Translations under genes and position numbers: made by a program
Notes under the pieces: model-generated
Database searches by the model: none
The model's input: the letters and a program-made list of their open reading frames with translations, nothing else
What the model was told of the DNA's origin: nothing
Shown: positions 1-10,297 of the stretch, in pieces
How positions within the stretch are numbered: position 1 is the stretch's first letter
How the letters are laid out: every line of letters begins with the position of its first letter
From: Dactylonectria macrodidyma
Lineage: Eukaryota > Ascomycota > Sordariomycetes > Hypocreales > Nectriaceae
DNA length: 64,000 nt
Direction: 5' to 3'
Assembly: GCA_020744425.1 (NCBI GenBank)
Contig: JAGMUV010000008.1
Location: 124,001 to 188,000, forward strand

Positions 1-120
1 TTACTAACCCACGGGAACCCGTAGAGAGAGAGAGCAAATGAGAATGCATAAGCAAGGCGAGGACATAGTATTGGGCTTGAGGAGACTAGGACACAATTTG
101 GGCAATGTATGGTAATATTA

Positions 121-190
121 CTAACTGGTGCCCTTTCGGCTTAAGCCGCCGGGCGTTAATAAATTGATTGATTGATTGATTGATTGATTG
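121..190 (+). repeat. LINE/SINE-like 3' tail with ATTG microsatellite
   Basis: A GC-rich inverted stretch (CGGCTTAAGCCG around 137-148, then CCGGGCG) runs into TTAATAA and about seven ATTG units at 163-190. A short hairpin followed by a simple tetranucleotide array is typical of the 3' ends of fungal Tad-like non-LTR retrotransposons and their SINEs. No reverse transcriptase is visible in the 120 bases to the left, so only the tail, or a heavily 5'-truncated copy, is present. The assignment is inference. Confidence 0.4.
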
Positions 191-468
191 TATCACACAC
201 GTTAAACATGCAATTACTGACGAAATACTAGTTCCAAAACTATCTACATGAGCCCCAAGCATATCCAAGACGACAGAGACGTTCAACGCGAAATGCACGG
301 CAACAGCAGTCAGAACTGCCAAATTCCAATCAAATCACCGTCAGAGAGGACACAGCAGAGGTTGGCCAAACATCACCCACAGGCAGTTCTCCTACGGAAA
401 GTCATCAACTCGGATCAGCGCTCGATACTATCGACGAATCTAATCTAACCAATACGCGAAATGGATCA

Positions 469-805
469 GTGCCAGACACCATCGATGAGTCTGATCCACC
501 TAATATGAGAAAAGACGAGCCGTTATTCCTATTAGATAAGACCAATGGCGATTATGTAGAGAATGGCATTCGTAGCCTAGAGGAGGAGATGCCTGTATAT
601 CCCTCCGGCACTTCGAATTCAGGGGCAGAGATTGATCAGCATGACCCATTTCAGGCAGAAGACACAATTAACGTGTAATACCTGAATGAAGATATTTGCA
701 TGGAAGCATTTCTTTAGGATGATGAGCCTATTGAAGGATCTCCTCAGGCGATGGCGCCAGCTCCTGAGCCAAGCAAGGCGTCTCGTGCACGAAATTTAGT
801 ACTAT
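469..805 (+). pseudogene. copia-type polyprotein linker fragment
   Basis: One frame is open from 469 to 678 and continues through stops at 676-678 (TAA) and 715-717 (TAG). It encodes an acidic, Ser/Pro-rich stretch ending in the segment DDEPIEGSPQAMAPAPEPSK followed by basic residues. That composition resembles the linker between integrase and reverse transcriptase in fungal copia Pol proteins, but no catalytic domain is present. Bases 676-805 recur as an AT-shifted copy at 17857-17985, so this is a dispersed repeat. The short ORF at 248-448 may be its upstream part in another frame. Confidence 0.45.
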
Positions 806-1084
806 TTCTCGATAGGTGTCTTGCTCGATTGACCCTAGAATAGTTGATTTCTTAGCCTTAATTCATAGGAAGATTCTTCTCTCTTAGCGAGATATAATTC
901 AAGAGGACGCGATAAGTACAGTATGTGAGACCTGACTCAACTCAGTGTTTTGGTTTAAAACTTGAAATCTACAGCCACACATTAAAGAGAACCAGAAAAT
1001 AGAAACACCCTCGTTGTTCTCTTTTATGACGATAATCGGATACTGTAGTATGTGTGCATTATGAAATTAAAATACTTCGAACAC
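806..1084. other. non-coding, no gene seen
   Basis: AT-rich sequence between the copia fragment and the 3' hairpin of Helitron A, with no ORF of note. It probably includes the target sequence into which Helitron A inserted. The bases outside the hairpin contain AGTATTTTA when read on the minus strand, which also occurs outside the hairpin of Helitron B. Confidence 0.4.
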
Positions 1085-1116
1085 CCGTTAAGTTGCCAAG
1101 GCAAGAGACTTAACGG
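1085..1116 (-). repeat. 3' terminal hairpin of Helitron A
   Basis: CCGTTAAGT (1085-1093) and ACTTAACGG (1108-1116) form a perfect 9-bp stem with a 14-nt loop. It lies just outside the CAGCCCGAAGGG palindrome at 1126-1137. Helitrons carry a hairpin a few bases inside their 3' end, so this places the terminus a short distance to the left. Confidence 0.7.
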
Positions 1117-1438
1117 CTGAATATCCAGCCCGAAGGGTAAATATCGTATATCTGCAATTCAACTCTCTTAGGAGGACCCCCTAGAGCCCCCCTTTCTCTT
1201 GCGGCGGGTAACCAGCTGTTAAACCGCTTGAAACCTGTAGTAAGGAAGTTCGTTCCCTCTTACGCTTCCTGATACACCCAATCTAACTATATACCGTCTG
1301 TCAAAACTCCCCTTTCCCTATAGCTTATAGGAAAACGTCAGTCAATGTAGCGTGGTGGATACGGCGGATCGGTAAGCTGTTGAGCCTGACGGCGTTGTTG
1401 GTCAGCAAGGCGCATCTTCATCCCTGCCTTATAGTTAG

Positions 1439-4400
1439 CTACAAACGCAGGACGGAGGAAACACAGGCGCATAAACCTTCTGTGGGCGTGTGGTTATAGA
1501 GGCTCTGACGATCGAAAGGCGCCTCAAGGAGTAGGCCTTGCAGCGATGTAACTCGTGAGATAGCAACATAACTAATACCGGCCTGGAAGTCGCGTGTAGC
1601 GAAGTCAGTAACTATCTGATCCTTCGTTAAGCTCTGGCATTTGTGAACAGTAATAGCAAATGCCACGACCAGGGGAAACTGCGTGCGAGCGCAGGTCTTA
1701 TTGCTCACTAGGAAATCACGCGTGACTGGAAGGATGGGTATGATTTTCCTGCCCTCGTTAGTTGTTAGATACGGCGGTCTATTGTAGCTATCGAAATCCA
1801 CTATAATACACGCTGGGAGGTCTTCCCATGGTCTGGCGCCTGCATTCCAGGCGATATCGTATATAGTGCCCTGGGCACTATTAACTAGGCCAGCTGGCTG
1901 CTATAGATTAGTCATGAGCATTACCCTGGCGCCCTTAGCAACAGGGAACTTATTAGATAGATTGCCAGCGTTATCGCTTGGCGCCTGCCCCGCGCCATTG
2001 CCCTGATTCTTTGCCTCTACCTGTATTGCCAGGGCGTTAAGGTACACCATATGCTCGTAATTATATTCATTAACCCGGGCCTTTATAGAATACACCCGCA
2101 AAGCAGCCCTAGAGCTGTTAACCTCGCTCTGTGTTAGCTTGGCCTGTACCCGATTGCTAAGGAGGTTCTAGGACGGTATAGATAACTTAACTTCACGCAG
2201 TTCCTGCAACGCCTGACGGAACCGGGCCTGATCATCACCAGCCTAGCGCTATACTGCGGTCAGGAAGACGGTGCGGTCAAATAACTAGTAGGCCACATGT
2301 TATCTCCTTTCTAACGAAGACAGGCTGGTACTAGTCGAATACAGGGGCTTTTGCTAGACTGGTAGTAACTAGAAGAAATCGCCCACAAGCAAGACGCTCA
2401 CACTACTAAAGAACTCGAGACTACGCTGTAGAAAGGCCTGCCGCAGGCGGGAATCGATCCGCGTGAGCTGCTCAAGCCCTAACATGCTCTTTTTATTAAT
2501 AACGAGGTATTTAACGTACTATAGACGGGACTGAAGGGCGGCTGCGTCGGCTGGGGGAAGGTCAGTAAAAGCACCACCTACTAGGAGACGTAATAACGAA
2601 TGTATAGTACTGCCCTGTATCTGGTTACTCGCAACGCCCGTTGGCGCCACGCGGCAAATAGGGCTAGGATTCGGTAGGGCAGCTGCCTGTAGATAGGAGG
2701 AAAGCACCTTAATAAGGAAGGACTTGCCTGTACCACTACCGCCGTCAACGTGGAGAAGGATTTGAGTAAGACTTTGCGCCTGGAAGTGGCCCATGAAGGT
2801 ATCGTACACGAGCCGTTGTTATGGGTTCAGCTGATTACGCCAGTGAGGGCCAAGGACCTCCACATCGTTGGCTATAGGGTGGCTAGCGATAAGGTCTTTC
2901 CAGTAGCTGTCTCGAAATTCCGGATAAGTGCCCACATGCCGTGTCCAGTCGTAATTAACGTCGATATCGCGGCGGCCAAGTAGGTCAAGACCTTCCTGGG
3001 TAAGGGGTTTGTCAGGTAAAAGGGCGGCGAGGCGGATCCAGTCTTCGTCATGAAATTCCTCCTCTACAGGCAGAGTCTCGTACTGATCCTCTTGAGGTTG
3101 TAATTGAGCCTCTTTTGGCCGGCCGTAATGGTCATTACTATGACTGTGGTGCTGCTAACAATAGGAGAAGGCCTGAGCGTGAGAATTAAAACGCTGGCCG
3201 TCAAATGCGAGGAGCTCATCAAGCCGACGATGTGGGTGGTTCAATGTTAGCTTTACGCGGCAGTAATCTGGCCACTGTTGACCTTCTGGATCAGCCTGAT
3301 ATCGAGGAAAGTAGACCAATACACGAGGCCTGCCGTTAACGTTGCCTGGCTGCTATTGCTTCTACATAGAAGGGTCCTTAGAGCGGAAATTCCAGTATTT
3401 AAGAAAGGAAATATAGGTCAGGTCCTTTAGGGCTTCTGGGCGTCGACAGTACTTTTCGTAGACATTGGGGGCCTCGTCAACCTCATCGCCGTCAAGCCGT
3501 AGGGAGCGGGAATGCTTGTCAGGATTACGGCAATCAACATATAGGCAGGTTCGTGAGCCCTCCTGTAACGGCAGGCCGAGGAGCAAGTGGCAAACCTCCT
3601 GCTTTGAGTAATCCCGCTCAGCAACTAGCTGATTTAGGAGCTTTAACGTGAAGGAAATAAGGGGGTTATGGTCCTTGACCCGGGGCATCAGGGCTTTCCC
3701 AATCTGGGCAAAAGACTCACTTTTCTTTTCTGACTTGGAGCAGTATTTGGCTGCGTAATCGATTACTTGCTGTAGGCTCGTGCAGGGGGAGATATCTGTA
3801 TTGGCTAGCCACGCAATTGTAAGCAAGCGGTTATAGTGGTTAATCTGGCTATCATTCCGCTCGCCCCTGAAGCTCCAGTGCTTAGAATGAGGAACCTTGT
3901 CTAGGGAGGCTAGTAGGCGTTGCCTGTGAGGAAATCCAAAGCGGCACTCGACCTGCTTGGTATGTTTATTAAGCTGCATACAATAGTTATTACAGCGGTG
4001 TCGTTGCACGCGGTTAACTACTATTGATAGGAACCTAACGGTAAGGGGCTGCTGCAATAGATTAAGGATCAGGGGGTTCCCTTCCCCAGGCGCCTGTATT
4101 CGCTGAGGCTCTGGGTTAACAGCAGATACGTGATATCCCCAGATATAGGCGAATCGCTCCCGGGACTGATCATTGTCAGGATCTAAGTCTGGATGGCTAT
4201 TTAACTAATAGAGGCCGTGATAGTGACTGGACCCCCTGCCCTGCCACTCGTAGCGACCCCAAAAGTCCGTTAGGTTAAACTTCTGCTTTAGGACAATAGT
4301 TCTAAACAGCGTATAACGCTTATGGAAGTGGTAAGCGGCGATGTGGGCGTTGTCTTGCAGTAGTTGCCGGGACAGGGCCATCCGGCTCGCCTCAGGAGCT

Positions 4401-6487
4401 GCTTGCCACTCGTGGAATCGAGGCATATGACGGTATAGGGATTCCCAGTGGTAATCAGCTGCACTTACAGTAGCGAAAAGGCCAGGTCTGCCTAGATTAT
4501 AGGCATATGCTTCCAATTCCTTCCTTTGCTTATACCAATACGGCCGGGTGCCCCTGATTATAGCGGCTTGGCGCGTGATCGACTGGATCAGTGCCTGAGC
4601 CTCTGGCTCGTCAGGCTTAGCCATCGCTTCCTCTAGGTCAGCGCGTGTAAGGGCTTGACGGCGGCCTTCGTGTTGCTTGACGAAGTAGTTGCTTCGCTTT
4701 CGGACTTGCGCACGTAACAGCGTGTTGAGGGCGACGAATGGCCACGTCTTATGGCGGGCAAAACGTCCGTCTTGCCATCTCATCGCATGTGCAAGGTAGT
4801 CCTGGTACGTGATGCTCCGTAGGCGAGGCTCCACGAAGTCCGCCTTGCCGTCAGGGTAGAGGGTAGGGAACGCGAGCGTTAACAGCGGCTGGGAACGGTT
4901 GAATTCGTTGATAGGGGTCCTGCGAATGGAAGGCAACGGCATCTGGTGTTGAGCCTGCGCGCCAAGCGGCATATGCTCAAGATCAGCCATACGCTCAGGG
5001 TCAGGGGTACTATTAAGGAATCGGGACTGCAGGGCGTTTAATTCGGTATCGGTAACCTGCAAATTCGGGATCGCTGATGCGTCGGCATCGCAAGGATCCT
5101 CTTCTACAACCTCCTTAACAGGGCCTTGGGGGACTTCGCCGTCAGGTATGTTAGCCACTTGGCTAGCAACGGAATCAACTATGCTGCCGTCAAGAGGAAG
5201 CCGTTGCAGGCGATCCTGGCTCATGACGATATCGCGATAGCCCGGGTGGTGGCGCTGTAAGTAATGCAGCCAAGTCAACAGGCATGAGCGGCGTACCCGG
5301 AAATCGCGAGCAAACTGCTGCTAGAAGCGAGGGTCGCCGTCCATATTAGGCGGCCGCAGGAGTACAATATCTAGCTCTTCAGGTAGGACTGGGAGCTCTT
5401 CAAATAGCCTACCAACATTGCGAAGAAAGTGGACAACATGGCCGCGATATTTATATTGAGCACCACGTACCTGTAGGACCTTCACGTGTACGTGAATCCT
5501 AGCAATAAGCATCTCCTCAACCATCGTTAGATCAGGTAGATTGCCGGGGACTTTCCCAAAGTCAAGGTTATTCGTAGCGCTAAAGAAGTAGGGCTCGTCA
5601 GGGGCTCTTTCCTTGTCTCGACTAATGCAGCGGCTGCAGATTCGCAAGCTATTTCGCTTCATATCGAACCAATGCTCCTGACAACGAAGGCAACTATGCA
5701 TCTTGTCGTTATTCAGGGCAGTATAGAACTCCCGCACAAGGGCCTGATCTTCCTCACTAAGGGCAGGCAAGTTGAGGTCCCCTATAAAAGGTGGATCAAC
5801 TATCTGATTAAACTGTCGCTCTTGGGGCTGTGTGCCTTGGCGTGCATAGCGGCCGCGGCGATGACCCTGTGGCAACAATGGAGGAGTGGTAGGAAGCGAT
5901 TCCTGCGGTAAAGGCGTGCCTAGCACAACAGGAGGAGTGGGAAGAGTGCTTTGAGGAATCGGCGTGCCCAGAACTACTGCTAGCAGGCTAAGGGTAAGAG
6001 AGACAGGGGAAGGTCCCTCTACAGCACCTGGAGTAAACGGCCCCAGCAGAGATCTAGGCAGTTCCGAGAGTGCAGGCGCCAGGCCACGCAATAAAGCAGG
6101 CGTGGCAGGAGGTGGTAAGCTGTTTATAGACGCAGGCTTTAGCGCAGTCCGCCTTGGAGGCGTCAGGTTAGCTAGCGAATCGGACCGCTTGGTGGCTGTG
6201 CGTGACGATAGCCTCAGGGCGGTATTCCGCATGGCGGCAACGGCGGCTCGAGATTCGGTTGCCCGTTGCTTTTAGCGTGCCCTACAGCTAGCACACTCTC
6301 CTGTAAACTTCGCAGGGTCCCTGACGCTTCGAAATTCGACTTCGGGCAGGTCTTGCTTGCAGGCACGGCAGTTGCGGACTGCCTGGGGTATTTCGTCCTC
6401 CATCTGACTGTATATATCCACCTCTTGCCACCTAGATATCGCTCGGGCAGGGACGCTTTGCAAGGGCTTACGTGTCTGCAGCAACAC
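1439..6487 (-). pseudogene. Rep-helicase of Helitron A, nonsense-disrupted
   Basis: This is the rolling-circle replicase-helicase of Helitron A. Every recognisable segment (6487-6272, 6232-5321, 5278-4205, 4057-3362, 2809-2519, 2101-1901, 1801-1439) lies in the same minus-strand frame, giving about 1683 codons with no net frameshift. The N-terminus has CxxC pairs (NCRACK, ECASCR). The 5.3-5.9 kb part has more cysteine pairs (CLRCQEHW, ICSRC). The Helitron-like N domain follows (NEFNRSQPLLTLAFPTLYPDG). The HUH motif reads SHYHGLY and then a stop where Trp is expected. The Rep tyrosine motif is YAAKYCSKSEKK. The helicase has Walker A GGSGTGKS and a C-terminal YVAISRV motif. Interrupting stops sit where Gln or Trp is expected, and the other copy at 10.3-15.2 kb supplies those residues at several of them. 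Confidence 0.85.
6272..6487 (-). other. CxxC zinc-knuckle N-terminal segment of Helitron A protein
   Basis: A 71-residue open segment with CRACKQ near residue 42 and CASCRAR at its end, a C-x2-C-x~20-C-x2-C arrangement that could bind one zinc ion. It ends at TAA (6272-6274) and the frame continues into the rest of the Rep-helicase. A counterpart occurs in Helitron B at 9515-9721 (CARCGEKKPAAGF then CLECRSQ), so the knuckle is probably an authentic N-terminal part of this family. Its role is unknown to me; DNA or RNA binding would be a guess. Confidence 0.6.
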
Positions 6488-6905
6488 ACACCCGCAGGTG
6501 GTGCTAGCGGCTTACAAAACCGCCTTCTGGAGATAGGGTAACCGGGGAATCTAGACAGGTAGGTCGGCTGGGGAGGTGATATGTGAACCTAGATAGCATT
6601 AGCAATGGGTTAGATAGATTGGAGGGAAAGGGGAAGCAGCCGCCACCTTGGTGGGAGGTAGGTTGGCTGCAGAGCTAACCTATGAATCTAGATACTGTTA
6701 GCAACGCAGCTGTTGTCAGGGGCAATCGGTTGAACAATGGGGCAGCAGGGGTCCAGAGCTCCGGGCGACACCCTGGTCTACTACATTGGGCAGACGAAGT
6801 CCGGCAGCCAATTCGAGCACGAGTTGAGCACAGGCCAGACCAATTGGCCAATCAGAAGAAGTTTTATGCTCTTGTTTCTGACTGAATAGAACGCCCTTCG
6901 GGCTG

Positions 6906-7357
6906 AATGAAGATGGAACACTAAATGGATTGTGATGTACGGATATGAGTATACTCGGCGAAGGCGGAGTCTTGGCGCCATTCTACAAAACCGTCCGTGA
7001 GCTGGTTGGGCAACTTGTGGATGTACGAAGCATGGCCGGCAGGTAGCGGATTATTAAAGTTCCGAGAGTCGCCCACAGGATGCGGTCGGATGCCAGTGAT
7101 GTAACTTACATCGGCCCTTTCGAGGTGTCTGCTTGATGCGATTTTTCAGTGCATGCTCCCTTGCCTAGCGCCTTGCAGGGCTATCGGAGATTGCTCGCTG
7201 GAGTACAGGGCACGACGACGCTAGAGCCAAACCAAGCTCGGGCCAGCAATTTGCTCTTGATCCTACCAACCCCGCCTCTTTTTGACCAATCTCGTATAAG
7301 ACACTCGGGCAGACACGACAGTGTGGTCCGGAAACTGTCCAGTCCACAGTCCTCAAC
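6906..7357. other. intergenic, bZIP upstream region
   Basis: No convincing coding sequence. Short overlapping ORFs on both strands here have no recognisable motif. The stretch lies between the 5' end of Helitron A and the bZIP start codon and presumably holds the bZIP promoter. I see no clear TATA box. Confidence 0.4.
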
Positions 7358-7941
7358 ATGTCTTTGCAAGAGGATGATTACGCATTGAGCGAGCAGCGAA
7401 GGCGAGGCTATAATGCGGCACAACAACGCAGGTTTCGAGCGCGTAGAAAGAAAGAGTTGGACGAGATGCAGGAGCTAAATAACAAATTGATGAACGAACT
7501 CAAGGAACTAAAGGCAAATCTGGAAACTAGGGTGGATCATTTGGAGCGGGAGCAAATGGACCAAATGAACGAGATCAACGAGCTAAAGGAAAGTTTAGAA
7601 CCTAGGGTTGAAAAGTTGGAACGTGAGATAGGTAAGTCAATTCATCTCGATTACTCCTAATGCTAACTATAGGTATTTACGCAGATTTAGAGTCCGACAT
7701 CAACACTGAGCCTGAGTCCGAGCCCCAGTCTCAGCCCGAGTTCAAGCCGGCAAATCGGATAGCTTCTGGGTCCAAGGATGAAGGAGATACTCGACAAAAT
7801 CGAATCAGCTACCCGATCGGGGCGATTCGAGCCGCAATTAGTGGGTGGGACAACAAAACTCCACATTCGAATAATCGCCACAAGGTATTGGCCCGAGGCG
7901 GCTTGAACCGTATTTGGTCACGAGGTCAACGCGAGAGCTAA
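7358..7941 (+). CDS. bZIP transcription factor
   Basis: Two exons, 7358-7631 and 7685-7941, give a predicted 176-residue protein. Residues of about 14-35 form the basic region, with the N-x7-R signature in YNAAQQRRFRARRKK. A long coiled coil with regular Leu/Met and E/K-rich heptads follows (LDEMQELNNKLMNELKELKA onward). Exon 2 is acidic and Pro/Gln-rich (TEPESEPQSQPEFK), as in activation domains. The intron starts GTAAGT and has a TGCTAAC branch site at 7661-7667. Two AG acceptors are possible, at 7671-7672 and 7683-7684; both keep the frame, and the second has the better branch spacing. I see no RIP damage. This looks like a live host-type gene between two dead Helitrons. Dimer partner and targets are unknown. 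Confidence 0.8.
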
Positions 7942-8388
7942 TCGGAGGCTGGGGGTTCCATGATGGAAGCGACTCAATTATCAGGAGGGCATTTGTCTTG
8001 GATTTGGAAATATGTGATTTTAGCAAAGGCTAACTAGTTATATTTTCTAGGTACAGTAGCTAACCCCTTCAACTCTTACGGTACTCACAAAATCTTGACC
8101 TTAGCAATGGAACGTCTGAATTGGAACCACCATCGTCTCTGTCTTCGTCTTGGGTTTGTACATCTGCGGATACAGGCGAATTCAAATAATCTGCTTGAGA
8201 TCCCTTGTTCTGGCAGCACACGCAATTGTGTGTTGATTGGGGTGAAATACTTGTTTGACGGTAATCGCAGACAACGCCACAGCTATTCGATCCTGTTGAC
8301 AGTCCTCGTTCCAACCTCTTTAATCAAATTGTCCAAGTTATACCCGCTCGTTCCTTAGCCTCCTATTTTCCTCTGCCAGCCACGCTAT
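7942..8388. other. intergenic, no gene supported
   Basis: Contains a plus-strand ORF (8095-8358) and an overlapping minus-strand ORF (8069-8314), neither with a recognisable motif. The plus ORF is in the same frame as the Clr5-like ORF at 8389 and could be an upstream exon, but I could not define a convincing intron between them. Confidence 0.3.
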
Positions 8389-8634
8389 ATGTACTTGAGG
8401 TGGGTCAAGAGAATCCGACAATTCAAGACACGATTTGGAGGGTTGAAAAAACTACGCGCTGATGAGTGGCGTGAAGTGAGTAAAGAAGTCCGCAAGCGAG
8501 AAGAGCAAGGCAAGACATGTGACGTGTATATCTGTGGTCGGCGACAAGATCCCTTTCGTGTCAAGAGGTCGCTTCCGCATAGTAGGAGCAGTCAAAGCTC
8601 ATCTACAACTAGCATTGGTATGCCAATCCCCTAA
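8389..8634 (+). CDS. Clr5-domain-like partial ORF
   Basis: An 81-residue ORF starting MYLRWVKRIRQFKTRFGGLK and continuing with an EWREVSKEVRKREEQGK-type helix and the end segment VYICGRR. The order of an RR/KR-rich helix, a Gly-Leu-Lys turn, an acidic-basic helix and V-Y-x-x-G-R matches the second half of the fungal Clr5 domain, which sits at the N-terminus of uncharacterised and transcription-related fungal proteins. The first half of the domain (the tryptophan-rich helix) is missing or in an undetected upstream exon, and no long downstream part follows. It is probably a fragment or misassembled gene model. Confidence 0.4.
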   Translation: MYLRWVKRIRQFKTRFGGLKKLRADEWREVSKEVRKREEQGKTCDVYICGRRQDPFRVKRSLPHSRSSQSSSTTSIGMPIP

Positions 8635-8735
8635 CCTGCTCGGTCAATGGCTAATAAGGTGATCGAAGACTGGAATTTCGAAGTATGCGGTCATCGGCGC
8701 GCTGAAATACGTAATCTGGACCCACAGGATTCGAC

Positions 8736-9243
8736 TCAATCGGAAAACGTGACTCGTTGTCCTTTTCCATCCATCTCCACGGTGCTAGGCGCCAAGCCAG
8801 GCTTTCTCGCTGTCCAAATATATCTCCATCGTAAATTAGCTTCTGCAGATTGATGACTAAACTCACGGACGGACTCACACTCGGCAATAGGCATGGTAGC
8901 GAATGTCATACATGTCTCTCTTAGCTTTAAGGCATAGGTCTTCCACATCTTCCTAAGACATGCCTAGCATCCTCATCATAAGAAAGCATGACAGAGCAGT
9001 AAGACCTTAAGAAAGCCCTATATTAAACCACCTCCCTACCTCTCTCTCGTAGCGATCTTCGGACTAAGGACAGTAATATACCTTGATGACGGCTTCATCA
9101 ATGTCCGTAAAGCCAGCCAATGCGAGCTAGCGCCGTGTTTCATCAGGATCCACCCTCATAGAACGGCCATGTCGATCCAGCGACTTAAGAAGCTTAGAAG
9201 TCCATTCATCGAGAGCGCTATCAGTTAGAAGAGTACTGTCATC
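8736..9243 (-). pseudogene. LaeA-like methyltransferase, C-terminal fragment
   Basis: On the minus strand, 9243-8879 encodes the C-terminus of a class I SAM-dependent methyltransferase of the fungal LaeA-like type. Visible segments are DPDETRR, LALAGFTDIDEAVIKVYYCP, SEDRYEREVGRWFNIGLS and RYHAYC. After an intron at 8878-8824 (donor GTGAGT, acceptor GAG) comes the typical end YIWTARKP, with the stop at 8736. Several stops interrupt it at positions where Trp or Gln is expected (for example CP*SED for CPW, GLS*GL for GLSQGL). The SAM-binding N-terminal half is absent: homology ends at about 9243, within a few bases of the 5' palindrome of Helitron B. The gene was therefore truncated there and is also RIP-damaged. 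Confidence 0.65.
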
Positions 9244-9246
9244 ATT

Positions 9247-9259
9247 CAGCCGAAGGCTG
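9247..9259 (+). repeat. 5' terminal palindrome of Helitron B
   Basis: CAGCCGAAGGCTG is a short palindrome with a TTCG/CGAA centre. The methyltransferase fragment ends about 4 bases to its left. The matching palindrome lies at 15253-15265 near the 3' end, and Helitron A has inverse-related copies at 6894-6905 and 1126-1137. Confidence 0.6.
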
Positions 9260-9514
9260 ACTCTACATTAATCCATAAGTTTTCCCAATAATGAGGGTTC
9301 GGTGCAGACAGGGATTAATAAGTTTCCCGGGCTCTGATTGGTTTAGATTTTATATGGACGGCCACAAAACGAGGAGCAACTGGACGATGGCTCATAAAAA
9401 GTGGGCCTAGCTTGCCAGCTAGCAGTCCCCCTGGTTTGTTTGTTTACTCGGAATTTCGCTTAGCATGGAAACTTCGTTCACTCAACGCATCTTCACGTCT
9501 TGCGTCATTGAGCA

Positions 9515-10297
9515 ATGCATCCGAAGTCTACTCCTCAAGGGCTTCAAGATGACTTAATGTCCATTGTCTGTGCTCGCTGTGGCGAGAAGAAACCGGCGGC
9601 TGGCTTCGTCAGCAAACGGAAATCTGCTGGGAACACCAAGAACTGCCTGGAATGTCGTAGTCAGTGCAATTCTCATGTCAGCTCTGTCTCCCCACTCCGC
9701 AAGACATTCAACACTAACTAAGTGAAGCGTTCCAGATCCAAAGGCGCAATCCTGACATTAAGAAACCTCGCCGTCGGTCCTTCTTCAACTGAGAGTCCCG
9801 CTCTGAAGAGAACTGAAGAAGATGCTGGCCTATCGCCCCTTAACGACAGATTCGGAACCCAGCCTACGTCGCCAGAGAGGCTACGGCAATGTCATATAGC
9901 GAAGACGTTATTCGGGGCGTCGATTAGCTAGCTGCGTGTAGTGTTAGGGACGCCAATTCCACTAACCCAATAAAGCTCGCGGCTCTTCCGTACAATAGCT
10001 CCCTCACCTCCTGTACAGCCGACGACACTACTAACCGCCTCACATTCTGATCCATCTACTATCCGAAGCAGCACGTCTCATATAGGTCACCCTGACTTGG
10101 CTCCTAGATTCCTCAAGTGCGGGAGAGACTCACAGGACGATTCCTCCATGGCCGGCGCAAGGGCCAAGCGGGCTGCTATCCAGCGCGGCCATCGTTCACG
10201 ACGCCGTGCAGGGGAGACTGTGTCACTGACTCCCTCAATATCTCAACTCGGCGCGTTTAAAGGTTCGGAGGGGCCTGGGGCAGATATTCTTACTTAA
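9515..10297 (+). pseudogene. N-terminal region of Helitron B protein
   Basis: One frame runs from 9515 to about 10297 through stops at 9719-9721, after 9931 and near 9970. It begins with a zinc knuckle (CARCGEKKPAAGF, CLECRSQ), as in Helitron A. A low-complexity Ser/Pro/Arg region follows, including VVLGTPIPLT, which matches VVLGTPIPQS in Helitron A. At about 10286-10297 the coding frame shifts by one base into the frame that carries the rest of the Rep-helicase. The upstream 9260-9514 stretch is non-coding 5' sequence. Confidence 0.6.

Larger units (their letters stand above)
1085..6905 (-). mobile_element. Helitron A (Helitron2/Helentron-like)
   Basis: An element of about 5.8 kb read on the minus strand, with its 5' end near 6905 and its 3' end near 1085. 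It encodes in order a CxxC zinc-knuckle N-terminus, a cysteine-rich DUF6570-like region, a Helitron-like N domain, an HUH Rep relic, a two-tyrosine Rep motif and a PIF1-type helicase. The 5' end carries CAGCCCGAAGGG (minus strand, 6905-6894). The 3' end carries its inverse, CCCTTCGGGCTG (1137-1126), then a 9-bp-stem hairpin (1085-1116). This arrangement resembles the asymmetric terminal inverted repeats of Helitron2-type elements rather than canonical TC...CTRR ends. Exact termini are not proven. The coding region is dead from stop codons. Confidence 0.8.
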